A model generated the notes under the pieces. That model made no database searches, was not told where the DNA came from, and saw nothing but the letters and a program-made list of their open reading frames with translations. This document shows, piece after piece, positions 18,084 to 26,703 of a stretch of DNA of 64,000 nucleotides (the stretch's first letter is position 1; every line of letters starts with the position of its first letter). The translations under genes and the position numbers were made by a program. Source of the stretch: UBA6244 sp965140775 (GTDB lineage Bacteria > Bacteroidota > Bacteroidia > Bacteroidales > F082); contig OZ223471.1 of assembly GCA_965140775.1 (NCBI GenBank), positions 3,534,001-3,598,000 of the forward strand. Direction: 5' to 3'.

Positions 18084-18494
18084 ATGATACAACAGAAAGA
18101 AATACTTGTGGGTCCCTTTTCCAAAGGATTCCACAACATCGACCATCAGTTATATGCCGCATTTACGGAATTTCCCGAAACAGGATTGCTTCATGTTTTC
18201 GTAAAACACACCTCTGCCGGCTTGATGATCAACGAAAATGCGGATCCGGATGTACATACCGATCTTAAACTGCTCTTCGAACGCATGGCTCCCGAAGGGG
18301 ATCGTGCCTACGTGCATACCATGGAAGGAAGGGACGACATGCCGGCCCATTTTAAGAGCGCGGTGGTGGGTGTTTCCATCACCATTCCCATCACCAACCA
18401 CAGGTTAAACCTTGGAACATGGCAGAGTTTGTACTTTTGTGAATTCAGAAATAATGGAGGGAGAAGGAAGTTGGTACTGACGGTTTTAGGTTGA
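18084..18494 (+). CDS. YjbQ family protein (UPF0047, secondary thiamine-phosphate synthase-like)
   Basis: A 136-aa member of the YjbQ/UPF0047 family. Some members have weak thiamine-phosphate synthase activity, but the physiological role is unclear. The motif KHTSAGLMINENADPDVHTD and the C-terminal GTWQSLYFCEFRNNGGRRK are diagnostic of the family, as is the central HFKSAVVGVSITIPI segment. Length matches the usual 130-140 aa. The start at 18084 is fixed by the promoter at 18024-18056. It is monocistronic, with a hairpin terminator immediately after the stop. Confidence 0.92.
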   Translation: MIQQKEILVGPFSKGFHNIDHQLYAAFTEFPETGLLHVFVKHTSAGLMINENADPDVHTDLKLLFERMAPEGDRAYVHTMEGRDDMPAHFKSAVVGVSITIPITNHRLNLGTWQSLYFCEFRNNGGRRKLVLTVLG

Positions 18495-18496
18495 TC

Positions 18497-18543
18497 AAAC
18501 CTGACAGGTTTCAAAAACCTAAAACCTGTCAGGTTTATTTTTT
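18497..18543 (+). terminator. Hairpin terminator made of the AAACCTGACAGGTTT repeat
   Basis: AAACCTGACAGGTTT (18497-18511) pairs perfectly with AAACCTGTCAGGTTT (18522-18536) over 15 bp and is followed by A then a run of T. It lies three bases after the YjbQ stop, so a dispersed repeat appears to serve as the terminator. Confidence 0.75.
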
Positions 18544-18590
18544 TGAAGGAAGTGGAAAATCGAAATTTCCTTTTAAACGAAAGCTGGGCA

Positions 18591-18731
18591 CAATCGGATG
18601 CTTGCGCCGGATTAGGAGTCGATAAAACCTGACAGGTTTCAAAAACCTGTCAGGTTTATACCTACCCACCCCGCCAGTTTATAACCGTTGGGCCTTATCA
18701 CCTTAATCTTACTTTAAAACCTGCAGGTTTA
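18591..18731. repeat. Palindromic repeats between YjbQ and GtrA genes
   Basis: A degenerate CAATCGGATGCTTG copy of the CAAGCG/CGCTTG element lies at 18591-18604. A second 15-bp inverted pair, AAACCTGACAGGTTT / AAACCTGTCAGGTTT, is at 18625-18639 and 18643-18657. A perfect 14-base palindrome AAACCTGCAGGTTT at 18717-18730 reaches into the stop codon of the GtrA gene. The genes are convergent, so these hairpins may stop transcription from both sides. Confidence 0.8.
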
Positions 18732-19151
18732 TAGATTAAACAACAATGCCGCCTCCGGATTAAACGTAATAAACAGATTAGCAAAAAAATTCCAAACCGT
18801 GACCACCGCAATGGCAAACACCTTGGCCAGATAGAAATTCATCTTAAATCGGCTGACCAACAACCACAAAATCATGGTGTTGATGCCCAGTCCGATAAGT
18901 GAAATAAGAATAAACTGTGAGTACTCCATCATCATCTCCGGATTGTGGCTTTCGAAGGTCCAAATCCGGTTGAGAAAATAGTTGGATGTTGCTGCCGAAA
19001 CAAAGCCGATGGCATTCGCGAGATATTTGGTTACCCTCAGTTTTTCCTTCGTGACATAGGTGATGCCAAAATCGATAAACAACCCCGAAAAACCCACCAC
19101 ACCAAACTTGATGAATTTTGAGACAATTTCCGGGGTAAAAAAATCTGTCAT
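18729..19151 (-). CDS. GtrA family membrane protein, 140 aa
   Basis: Small integral membrane protein of the GtrA family, which helps move lipid-linked sugars across the inner membrane. Four hydrophobic segments are visible at about residues 14-32, 44-60, 80-100 and 105-130. The family pattern KFGVVGFSGLFIDFGITYV and NYFLNRIWTF is clear. Its start lies 23 bp after the stop of the M28 peptidase gene on the same strand, so co-transcription is likely, although a functional link is not obvious. No glycosyltransferase partner is adjacent. Confidence 0.9.
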   Translation of the reverse strand: MTDFFTPEIVSKFIKFGVVGFSGLFIDFGITYVTKEKLRVTKYLANAIGFVSAATSNYFLNRIWTFESHNPEMMMEYSQFILISLIGLGINTMILWLLVSRFKMNFYLAKVFAIAVVTVWNFFANLFITFNPEAALLFNL

Positions 19152-19174
19152 GCCTTTGGCTTATTGGTCGGCGA

Positions 19175-20968
19175 CTACAAATCTACAATTAATACCATCA
19201 ATTCTCCATCGCGAACAACGTCCACGGTGATACGCTGACCCGGTTTTAGCTTTTTCAAACGGGCCATGTAATCGTATATATTGGTCACTTCCATGCCATC
19301 GAGTGCAGTAATCCTGTCGCCTTTTTTCATTCCGGCAGCAGAGGCTGGTCCTCCGGCCGTTACACCGCCCACGCCAAGGCCATTGTTTTCAGAAGAAGTA
19401 AAATCAGGCATGATACCCAGCTTCACTTTCAGGGTGCGGCTGTTGCGTCCTTCCTGCTGTGGGGCTGCCGTTTCCTGATATACCAAAGCTTGAGGGCGGT
19501 TAATCAAATCAATGAGCAGGGGAACGGTATAGTCTAAGATGGCTTTTTCACCTTCATAATTGATTAAATCGGCATCATCCAGTGGTGTGTGATAATCCTT
19601 GTGTGCTCCTGTAAAGAAAAACAAAACAGGCACTCCGGCTCCGTAAAAACTGGCATGGTCGGAAGCACCATATCCTTCGGGTGAATGATTGAATCCAATA
19701 TCGCTGCCGGCTTCCCAAGCTTTGAGAATATCTTCAGTTTCAACGGCAGTGCCCGTTCCTCCAATCATCAATGTGGGTTTCTCCGGATTGAGTCGGCCAA
19801 TCATGTCGAAGTTCACCATTAATTTCACTTGTTTCAGGTTGACCAAAGGTGTGGAAGCAAAAAACTGCGACCCCAGCAAGCCCATCTCTTCGGCACCAAA
19901 AGCCATGAAAATCACGCTGCGCTTCAGGTCGTCTTTGCGGGAAGCCAGCAACTCTGCGAGTTCAAGCACTGCAGCTGTTCCCGAGGCATTGTCGTCGGCA
20001 CCGTTGTGGATGGCAATAGTATCGGGCATGCGCGAACCCGATCCGGGACCACCAAAACCCAAATGGTCGTAATGGCCACCGATTACAACAAACTCGTCCT
20101 TTAACACAGGATCGTTTCCCGGTATCATGGCAACCACATTGCAGGTAGTTACCTCAACCCTTTTCAGGTCGGTGGTGGCATTCAGGTGTTGTCCCAAAGG
20201 CATGTGGATGGATTGCATGGTTGAGCGGATGCTGTCCTCCAATTGTGTGATGGTCAGGTTTTGATCGGCCAACAACTGATTGGCCAGGGCCCGGTTAGTA
20301 TTGATGGCATATAGTCCGGCTCCGGCGGTCACGCGATTGAAGGAATGAGGCATCAGTTTGTCGGCCTCGCCATATTGCGGACCATTTACGAAAATAATTC
20401 CCGCAGCATGGTGGTCTTTGGCTGTAAGCGCTTTATCACGATCGCCACCGAAAGCGGCAAACAGACTTTTTTCATTGTCAGGTTCCGGATCGCCACGCAG
20501 TACGAGCACCCATTTTCCCGACACATCAAGTCCTTCGTAATCGTTCCATTTAAGCGAATCCTGATCGATTTCGAAACCATAGCCTGCCAACACCACCTCG
20601 GCATCGAGGGTGCCACTGGAGGTAAAGGGCATGAGTTGGAAGGTAGAGTCGAATATGCCGGTGGTGGTGCCTATCATGAGTTGATTGTTTGGTCCCGGCT
20701 CCACGCTGGTGGTTACATCAAAATATTGCAGACCGTTATCGCCCAACAGTTGGAGTCCGTAGCGCTGAAACGAGTCGCGAATGTATTTGGCAGCCACATC
20801 GGCTTCAGGGGTTCCCGGTTTACGCCCTTTCAGGGAGTCGGAAGCCAGAAAATAGATATGTTGTTTTAAATCGGAAACGGTAATGTCGGAGGTGGTTTGA
20901 GCCTGGGTACGGGAAATATTTGTTCCGAGCAAGACAAAAACCAATAAAAAGGTTGAAAATAACTTCAT
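19175..20968 (-). CDS. Exported M28 family metallopeptidase with C-terminal PDZ domain, 597 aa
   Basis: Zinc aminopeptidase of family M28. A signal peptide covers residues 1-24 (FSTFLLVFVLLGTNI, then QAQ). A protease-associated insert occupies about 100-250. The zinc ligands are in VIGGHYDHLG, HNGADDNASGTAAVLELAE and AFGAEEMGLLGSQ, followed by MVNFDMIGRL and SDHASFYGAGVPVLFF. The last 90 residues form a PDZ-like domain (AGMKKGDRITALDGMEVTNI). It probably works in the periplasm or outside the cell, trimming peptides for uptake. A TACCTTTG -7 element lies upstream at 20992-20999 on the minus strand. Confidence 0.92.
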   Translation of the reverse strand: MKLFSTFLLVFVLLGTNISRTQAQTTSDITVSDLKQHIYFLASDSLKGRKPGTPEADVAAKYIRDSFQRYGLQLLGDNGLQYFDVTTSVEPGPNNQLMIGTTTGIFDSTFQLMPFTSSGTLDAEVVLAGYGFEIDQDSLKWNDYEGLDVSGKWVLVLRGDPEPDNEKSLFAAFGGDRDKALTAKDHHAAGIIFVNGPQYGEADKLMPHSFNRVTAGAGLYAINTNRALANQLLADQNLTITQLEDSIRSTMQSIHMPLGQHLNATTDLKRVEVTTCNVVAMIPGNDPVLKDEFVVIGGHYDHLGFGGPGSGSRMPDTIAIHNGADDNASGTAAVLELAELLASRKDDLKRSVIFMAFGAEEMGLLGSQFFASTPLVNLKQVKLMVNFDMIGRLNPEKPTLMIGGTGTAVETEDILKAWEAGSDIGFNHSPEGYGASDHASFYGAGVPVLFFFTGAHKDYHTPLDDADLINYEGEKAILDYTVPLLIDLINRPQALVYQETAAPQQEGRNSRTLKVKLGIMPDFTSSENNGLGVGGVTAGGPASAAGMKKGDRITALDGMEVTNIYDYMARLKKLKPGQRITVDVVRDGELMVLIVDL

Positions 20969-20991
20969 GATTGTGTTTATAAATTCGGTGG

Positions 20992-20999
20992 CAAAGGTA
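20992..20999 (-). promoter_or_regulatory. -7 element of the M28 peptidase gene
   Basis: TACCTTTG on the minus strand matches TAnnTTTG and lies 23 bp before the start codon. No clear -33 TTTG is seen. The remainder of 20969-21150 shows no gene. Confidence 0.5.
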
Positions 21000-21152
21000 G
21001 TATTTTGTGGGGTATGTTGATATGAAAGAGATCATAGGATTCATGTCGGGGCTTGTGGCTCAGGGCGGAGATATTCCTGTACAGAGGATCTCAAATCCTG
21101 CAGCGGGAACCAACCGATCTTTCACCGGAGCTCCATTCCTGATTTCACATCA

Positions 21153-21190
21153 CAAAAAAAGCGGGATGATTTGAAACCACCCCGCTTTTA
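21153..21190 (-). terminator. Terminator of the phospholipase D-type nuclease gene
   Basis: On the minus strand AAAAGCGGGG pairs with CCCGCTTTT around a 10-15 base partly paired loop and runs into seven T. It begins 16 bp after the stop codon of the gene at 21206. Confidence 0.8.
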
Positions 21191-21205
21191 AAATATGAAT
21201 AAAGA

Positions 21206-23734
21206 CTATTTAATCACCACTTTATAGTTGAGTGCGCCTTTTTCTGTATTGATATGGAACACATAAATTCCTTTGGCAAAATTACTCACATCGAAGGTCA
21301 GTTGGTTGTGGCCCATTGTTGCTTCGTAACTTCTCGAAATCAATTGTTTTCCGGAAATATCGCTCAAGGTCAGGTCGATTTTTGTTTCTTCCTTCAGGTT
21401 GAAGCTGAGGTGGATATTGTCTTGGGCAGGATTGGGGTAAACCATCACGGTTCCGTTGGCAAAAATCTCATCCAATCCACTGTTGTCGATAACGGTGAAG
21501 TAAATTTTTGCTGTGGCAAAGAGGGTTGGTTCGGCTTGATAAGTAATTTTATATTCCATGGAATCTGTTCCATAAAACCCTTGATTGGGAGCATAAATAA
21601 TTACATTGGGATTTGAAAAGGAGGTGCTTGAAATCCCTTGTGTCGATTGGGTTTCAACAGTAATGGATACAGGAGCCAACAATAAATCGTTTTCCAAAAT
21701 GGGTACAACAACGCTTTGATTTATTACGGTTTCGGCTTGATCGTCCACTGCTGTTGGAGGTTCGGTAAGCTCAAACAGCACACCATAGTTTTCGGTAAAC
21801 CGTGGAACAAATTGTTGATAATAAACATTGGCCAGCGTGCCATCATGAACAATGACGGTGTTTTCGTCGTTTTCATTGTCGGCGGCAGCGCTCCAGTTGT
21901 GTGATCCGGTAAAAATCATGGGGTCTGATGCTGCTGCACCTTGATCCACAATCATGTATTTATGGTGAAGAATGCCTGCAGAAACATCGTCAAAAGTAAC
22001 ATGTGTGTTTAAAGATTCAGCCAACATGCTATTTACTGTTGTATTGTTATTACCCTCTGCATTGGTAATTACATTAACAGCCACTCCTGCTGATTTTCTG
22101 CCAACAATGGCATCTGCCATTTCAATACGGGTAATCAGCATGGTGGCGATGCTTAAATCGTGATCGGCAGTATTGATGGTTTCCACGATTTTGGCATTCA
22201 CGCCGTCTGATGGACTAAAATAACATTCCACGCGTTTGCCGGCAATTTTAAATTCGTGGGGGGTATTGTTTCGTTTTTGCGAGCCAAAGCGCGCCAGGGT
22301 TGCATTGGGTTCATCCCCGTTTGATCCCCACATTTCTTCAAATTCAATTTGGTAGGTACGGGCCAGACTTTGGTCCTGAATAATGATCACGTTGTTGGCG
22401 TCCAGATCGATTTGGTCTTCGGTAAAGTTGGTGGAACCGGTCCAAACAAGAGGATCGTTGGGGTCATCAGAGTTTGCATCAAAGATGATGAATTTGTTGT
22501 GCATAATACCGGGACGTTGTGAGCTGTTGGGGCCAATCAGCACATGAACTGCAGTGCCTTCCAATTCGTCGATACCTAGGTTGGCGGTTGTACCACACCC
22601 AATCACCCTTACACGAACACCACGGTTGGCGGCGGCAATCAAAGCGGTGCTAATATCACTCAAGCCTGAGTTGTTAAAGTTGTACATGGTAAAATCGATG
22701 GTGTATTTTGCCCGATTGATGTAATTGATAATGGTATCGTCGATGAGGTTGTGCAGGTAGATGGCATTTTCTCCGGTTGAATACGAGTTGTCAACAGGCG
22801 TGTTAAAATAGGCTTTCATCTCACCCGAAGAATTGGAAATGGTTGCAAAAGGCACTACTGCAGATTTGGCGGTATCGCTTCCGCTAACAGAAAATGCTTG
22901 CACCCAGGTAATGCTACCTGCTTCCAAACCCGACAGATCGAGCATGTGGTTGGTCGATCCTCCCGTACCGGAGGTGTGGTTGCTCATCACTGATTCTTCG
23001 GTAGATCCATAGAACATTTCGGTGGTACCTTCAATGTTGGTATTCCACGAAAAATATAAGTCGGACGAAGTAAATTCGGTGTTGATGAGTGCATCCACAA
23101 AATAAATGGAACTTGGAATGTAGATGTCATCCAAATCGCGGGGCAGCAACTGATAACCGTCGTTGGGATTGCTGTAATCGAATTGTGAACATAGGGCGGT
23201 TAATGTAACAGGGGCACTTGGAATAATGGTTCCCACAAATTCCTGACCATTCTTAATGTAAATATACCCCACCTGACCATCAGCTGTGAACGTGTATTTT
23301 TTGTTTCCGGTAAAATTTTGTCCGGCATCGTTAAACATCACATTGTGCACCTGAACCAATTGTGCTTCGTAGTTTTCGTTGATTTGGTTGGGGGTAAGCA
23401 CCACGGGATCGGGAACAGGATTGCCCGTTGATAAAACGGTAACATTGGTAATGGGATCAATTTCGAGTAATTGATTATAAATTTTTAGTGTACCTGTTAC
23501 GGAAATCGAGTCGCCGCGGTTGGCAACGCTTACTGCAGAGCCATAGGCAGCTATGCCGGCAGTTTCGTCCTGCAAATAGCGGATAATGCCCAGTTCGGCG
23601 CCATTGGTGGCAATTCCTTTAACGGTTACCACGGCACCTTCACCCATTTGTCGGGCTTCGAGGATGGTGTTTTGGGCATAATTAAAGGAAAAAATGCCCG
23701 CTACAAGAAAAGTGAGAATGAATAGTTTTTTCAT
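21206..23734 (-). CDS. Secreted phospholipase D-type protein (putative extracellular nuclease) with T9SS sorting domain
   Basis: An 842-aa secreted enzyme. The signal peptide is MKKLFILTFLVAGIFSFNYAQ. An OB-fold-like domain of the kind found with extracellular nucleases follows (about 22-200). Next come a fibronectin-like segment and two HxKxxxxD domains: HNKFIIFD with WTGSTNF, and HHKYMIVD with FTGSHNW. Both half-sites are intact, so the chain can form a complete phospholipase D active site. A cadherin-like module (PTAVDDQAETVINQSVVVPI) and a type A T9SS domain (MVYPNPAQDN to the C-terminal GALNYKVVIK) end the protein. I start at the ATG 23732-23734, since an upstream frame extension adds no signal-like sequence. 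Two genes upstream lies another T9SS protein with a TonB receptor between. A nuclease role is inferred over phospholipase. Confidence 0.88.
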   Translation of the reverse strand: MKKLFILTFLVAGIFSFNYAQNTILEARQMGEGAVVTVKGIATNGAELGIIRYLQDETAGIAAYGSAVSVANRGDSISVTGTLKIYNQLLEIDPITNVTVLSTGNPVPDPVVLTPNQINENYEAQLVQVHNVMFNDAGQNFTGNKKYTFTADGQVGYIYIKNGQEFVGTIIPSAPVTLTALCSQFDYSNPNDGYQLLPRDLDDIYIPSSIYFVDALINTEFTSSDLYFSWNTNIEGTTEMFYGSTEESVMSNHTSGTGGSTNHMLDLSGLEAGSITWVQAFSVSGSDTAKSAVVPFATISNSSGEMKAYFNTPVDNSYSTGENAIYLHNLIDDTIINYINRAKYTIDFTMYNFNNSGLSDISTALIAAANRGVRVRVIGCGTTANLGIDELEGTAVHVLIGPNSSQRPGIMHNKFIIFDANSDDPNDPLVWTGSTNFTEDQIDLDANNVIIIQDQSLARTYQIEFEEMWGSNGDEPNATLARFGSQKRNNTPHEFKIAGKRVECYFSPSDGVNAKIVETINTADHDLSIATMLITRIEMADAIVGRKSAGVAVNVITNAEGNNNTTVNSMLAESLNTHVTFDDVSAGILHHKYMIVDQGAAASDPMIFTGSHNWSAAADNENDENTVIVHDGTLANVYYQQFVPRFTENYGVLFELTEPPTAVDDQAETVINQSVVVPILENDLLLAPVSITVETQSTQGISSTSFSNPNVIIYAPNQGFYGTDSMEYKITYQAEPTLFATAKIYFTVIDNSGLDEIFANGTVMVYPNPAQDNIHLSFNLKEETKIDLTLSDISGKQLISRSYEATMGHNQLTFDVSNFAKGIYVFHINTEKGALNYKVVIK

Positions 23735-23824
23735 TGTTAATGAAGTATTATGTTGATTGTAAAAATTCGATAATGCGATTGACGATTTCATTTGATTTGG
23801 GTGTTTAACAATCGAGCCAAAATA

Positions 23825-26599
23825 TTACATGTTAATTCTTAAGGATACAACAAATCTGCGTCCCATGCCCATAAAAACACTGGCGGAATTTACGTCAAAA
23901 TTGCTACTCGCCATTCCGAGATAGGTGTCGTTGTTTTGGCCATCGGTAATATATTTTCCATCAAGCGCATTGAGGACACTACCCCTTAATTGAAATCCCA
24001 ATTTTTGAAATTTCCATGAATAACCTGCGTGAAAGTCCACCATGTAATAGTTGGGAATCTTCCAGGATTGTCTGGGGTCACCGTTGTCATCAAAAGCCCA
24101 GGGATTAAGTTCCGGATCGTAATCAATGGGGTTAAATTCAGAATAATGCTTTCCAAACCAGGTAAAATCGCCTGAAACATATAGTCCTTTCATGACTTCC
24201 CATCTAAGACTTTCTCTATTTTGGAATTGGGCAGCGTCGCCAACATACAGGCCCCTTGCATCAAATGGTTTTTTTCCAACAAGAATGTTGTTGTCGTTAT
24301 ATATCAAGGCAGTATCTTTGGAAGTCCATTTCCAGTCGCCTAAAGATAAAATACTTTGAAACTCCAGGTTGTCGGTAATTAAGAAGCCCAATTCTAACTC
24401 AACACCCTTGTGTAATGCATTCATATTATTGATGTTGGCGGTGAGTCTATTGGTGGGATCGTCAGGATCAGGAAACGTAGTATTTCGGTCGGTGGGTTTA
24501 TTTTCCCAAATGGTGTAGTAAGCATTAAGGTTTACCGCTAATCTGGAAACTTCGTAACTGTAGCCCAATTCAATCGCTTTTACTCGCTCGTTTTTAATCT
24601 CCAGAAACAGTTTGTTTTCGTAGTCGAATACGTTGTTAAATCTTTGTGCTTTAGACAGATAGCCCAAGTTAAGAAAAACATTCATTTTTTCATTCAAATT
24701 GTAATTTACTCCACCCTTTACTGTAAATCCGGGTAAATATTTCCAATCAGATTCATTGGTTTTTAATCCGGGAGAATTTCGGTCGTAAGTAACTCCGTTG
24801 TATTCAATGGGAGGAGTATCATATGCGATAAGAAAAGTTGTGTCGCCCACATCAAGTGTTTTGGGAATGAAATAATCAATTCGTTTGTACCCCGAATAAG
24901 ATCCTGTCAGATTGACGAAAGCCGTAATATTACCGGCCTGATATTTAAGTTGAGCAAATAGTCCACCCCATCTAACCAGAGCATCGTTGTAGTAACCGAT
25001 TTTATCACCATTGTATTTTCTGGTTGTATCATTATCCTCATTTTGATTGCCTGAATCCAAGAAGTAATTGCCTCCAAACAAATCTTTTACTTCACGGTAA
25101 TGTTCGCCCTTGTAGGTTCTTAAATCAATACCTCCCGACAGGGAGAAAGTTTCGCTTAATTTATAGTCAAATGTGGACAACAATCCCAACCAAAAGTGAT
25201 TGTTTACAGCATTTCGCAAAATTCCGGTAGATAATTTCTTCGTATTAAACCCATTGGGAATATTCATATTTGAGTTGTAGGGCTTTTGCAAATTCTGCTG
25301 ATTTGTGGTAGTATCCGTAGATGGTGTTGGCGAAAAAGAACCGCCGCCCCCTGTACCAATGGATAAATACAATACATTGGAAATGTATAATTTGTCGTTT
25401 ACACTCCAGAAATCACGTAAACTGAACTGTGGTTTATGGTAATAATTGTTGGCCGTGCTAACAGGCTTGGCATCAGGATATATGGTATCGGTTTCAGTGA
25501 TATATGCACGACTTAAATAACCCCAGTTTGGATTATAGCGAAGACCCATATTTACCGGTATTCCGTTTGCTTTTAGCGAGTCAATATAGCCCGCATTCAT
25601 GCCAATTTCCTTGGCATATTCGGTATCATATGCAGACACTCTTTTTTTATAGCTTCTTTGTCCGTGCTCCTGAGGGGCTCCCATGGCCGTTAAACTTAAA
25701 ACATGTTTCCCAATTTCTTTGTCCACGCGCAAAAAATAGAACCACCCTTTGGTATAGGTTTGATCCACCCAACCATCGCCCTGTTTATATGATCCGGCAA
25801 AGGTAACTCCCCAGCCATTCTTCATACGTCCGGAGGTCATACCCAAGGATGTCCTGCTAAAACCATCGGCTCCGAATTCCTGCTTCAGATTAATACCTTT
25901 TTTAGCATCAATTCCTTTGGTGGTAATATTGATGGTTCCACCAATTGATGGAATGGCCAATTTCGACATCCCAAGCCCTCTTTGTACCTGTGTGCTGCGC
26001 ATAACGGCATCCAATCCAAACCAGTTGGACCAATATACCCAGCCATTTTCCATGTCATTCACAGGAATTCCATCGAGCATCACGGCAACATTACGCTGAT
26101 TAAACCCGCGAATATTGATTCGGGCATCCCCGTCACCACCTCCGGAAGCGGTGGCATAAACGCCCGGTGTGGCATTGAGAATGAGCGGAATATCTTGCCC
26201 CGCAAGTTGTTCCTCAACTTGTGCAGGGCTAATGTTGGAGAAAGCAACAGGGGTTTCTCTCGTTCGTGCAATATCACCAACCACCTCTACTTCAGTCAGG
26301 GTTACAGTACTAAGTTCGAATGTTAAGAAAATATCCTTATCGCCGACATCAATTTTCTTTTCCTGACTTATAAAACCAACATAGGATACAGTTAAAGTAT
26401 AGCTGCCCGGGTTCAATTCTAAGGAGAATTCTCCATTTATATCTGTTACCGTTCCTTTTCCGGTATCATACATAACGTTCACGCCAATGAGGGGCTCCCC
26501 AATATTGATATCTGTAACTACACCACTAACGATTTTTGCTTGGGAAAACGCAAAGTAAGCGCAAAGCAATAAACCAAACGAAAGGATAAATTTTTTCAT
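23825..26599 (-). CDS. TonB-dependent outer membrane receptor, 924 aa
   Basis: Outer membrane importer. After a signal peptide (LSFGLLLCAYFAFSQ) comes a carboxypeptidase-like regulatory domain with DINIGEPLIGVNVMYDTGKG and VTDINGEFSLELNPGSYTL. The plug follows at about 110-240, with ATPGVYATASGGGDGDARIN and IRGFNQRNVAVMLDGIPVND. The rest is a 22-strand-type barrel. No SusD-like partner gene is adjacent, so this is not a classic polysaccharide-utilisation pair. It is flanked by two secreted proteins with T9SS domains, suggesting import of something those proteins release or bind. The ligand is unknown. A 14-bp hairpin lies just upstream. Confidence 0.95.
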   Translation of the reverse strand: MKKFILSFGLLLCAYFAFSQAKIVSGVVTDINIGEPLIGVNVMYDTGKGTVTDINGEFSLELNPGSYTLTVSYVGFISQEKKIDVGDKDIFLTFELSTVTLTEVEVVGDIARTRETPVAFSNISPAQVEEQLAGQDIPLILNATPGVYATASGGGDGDARINIRGFNQRNVAVMLDGIPVNDMENGWVYWSNWFGLDAVMRSTQVQRGLGMSKLAIPSIGGTINITTKGIDAKKGINLKQEFGADGFSRTSLGMTSGRMKNGWGVTFAGSYKQGDGWVDQTYTKGWFYFLRVDKEIGKHVLSLTAMGAPQEHGQRSYKKRVSAYDTEYAKEIGMNAGYIDSLKANGIPVNMGLRYNPNWGYLSRAYITETDTIYPDAKPVSTANNYYHKPQFSLRDFWSVNDKLYISNVLYLSIGTGGGGSFSPTPSTDTTTNQQNLQKPYNSNMNIPNGFNTKKLSTGILRNAVNNHFWLGLLSTFDYKLSETFSLSGGIDLRTYKGEHYREVKDLFGGNYFLDSGNQNEDNDTTRKYNGDKIGYYNDALVRWGGLFAQLKYQAGNITAFVNLTGSYSGYKRIDYFIPKTLDVGDTTFLIAYDTPPIEYNGVTYDRNSPGLKTNESDWKYLPGFTVKGGVNYNLNEKMNVFLNLGYLSKAQRFNNVFDYENKLFLEIKNERVKAIELGYSYEVSRLAVNLNAYYTIWENKPTDRNTTFPDPDDPTNRLTANINNMNALHKGVELELGFLITDNLEFQSILSLGDWKWTSKDTALIYNDNNILVGKKPFDARGLYVGDAAQFQNRESLRWEVMKGLYVSGDFTWFGKHYSEFNPIDYDPELNPWAFDDNGDPRQSWKIPNYYMVDFHAGYSWKFQKLGFQLRGSVLNALDGKYITDGQNNDTYLGMASSNFDVNSASVFMGMGRRFVVSLRINM

Positions 26600-26645
26600 T
26601 ATTACTTCGAATTTGAGATGATTTTTGTTATTTGATAAAGCCGCA

Positions 26646-26677
26646 AAAGGCTTTAAGTAGCTATACTTAAAGCCTTT
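26646..26677 (-). terminator. Perfect 14-bp hairpin between the lamin-tail gene and the TonB receptor gene
   Basis: AAAGGCTTTAAGTA (26646-26659) pairs perfectly with TACTTAAAGCCTTT (26664-26677) around a GCTA loop. On the minus strand it follows the lamin-tail gene by 26 bp and precedes the receptor start by 47 bp. The following T-run is short (TTTT), so it may be a partial terminator or an mRNA-stability element. Confidence 0.65.
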
Positions 26678-26703
26678 GTGAACGACATTTTATCAATGTT
26701 ATG

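Noticed and set aside
21206..23734. Phospholipase D-type protein as the missing DrmC of the DISARM operon
   Set aside because: It has a signal peptide and a T9SS domain, so it is secreted; it is 8 kb away on the other strand with mfd between.
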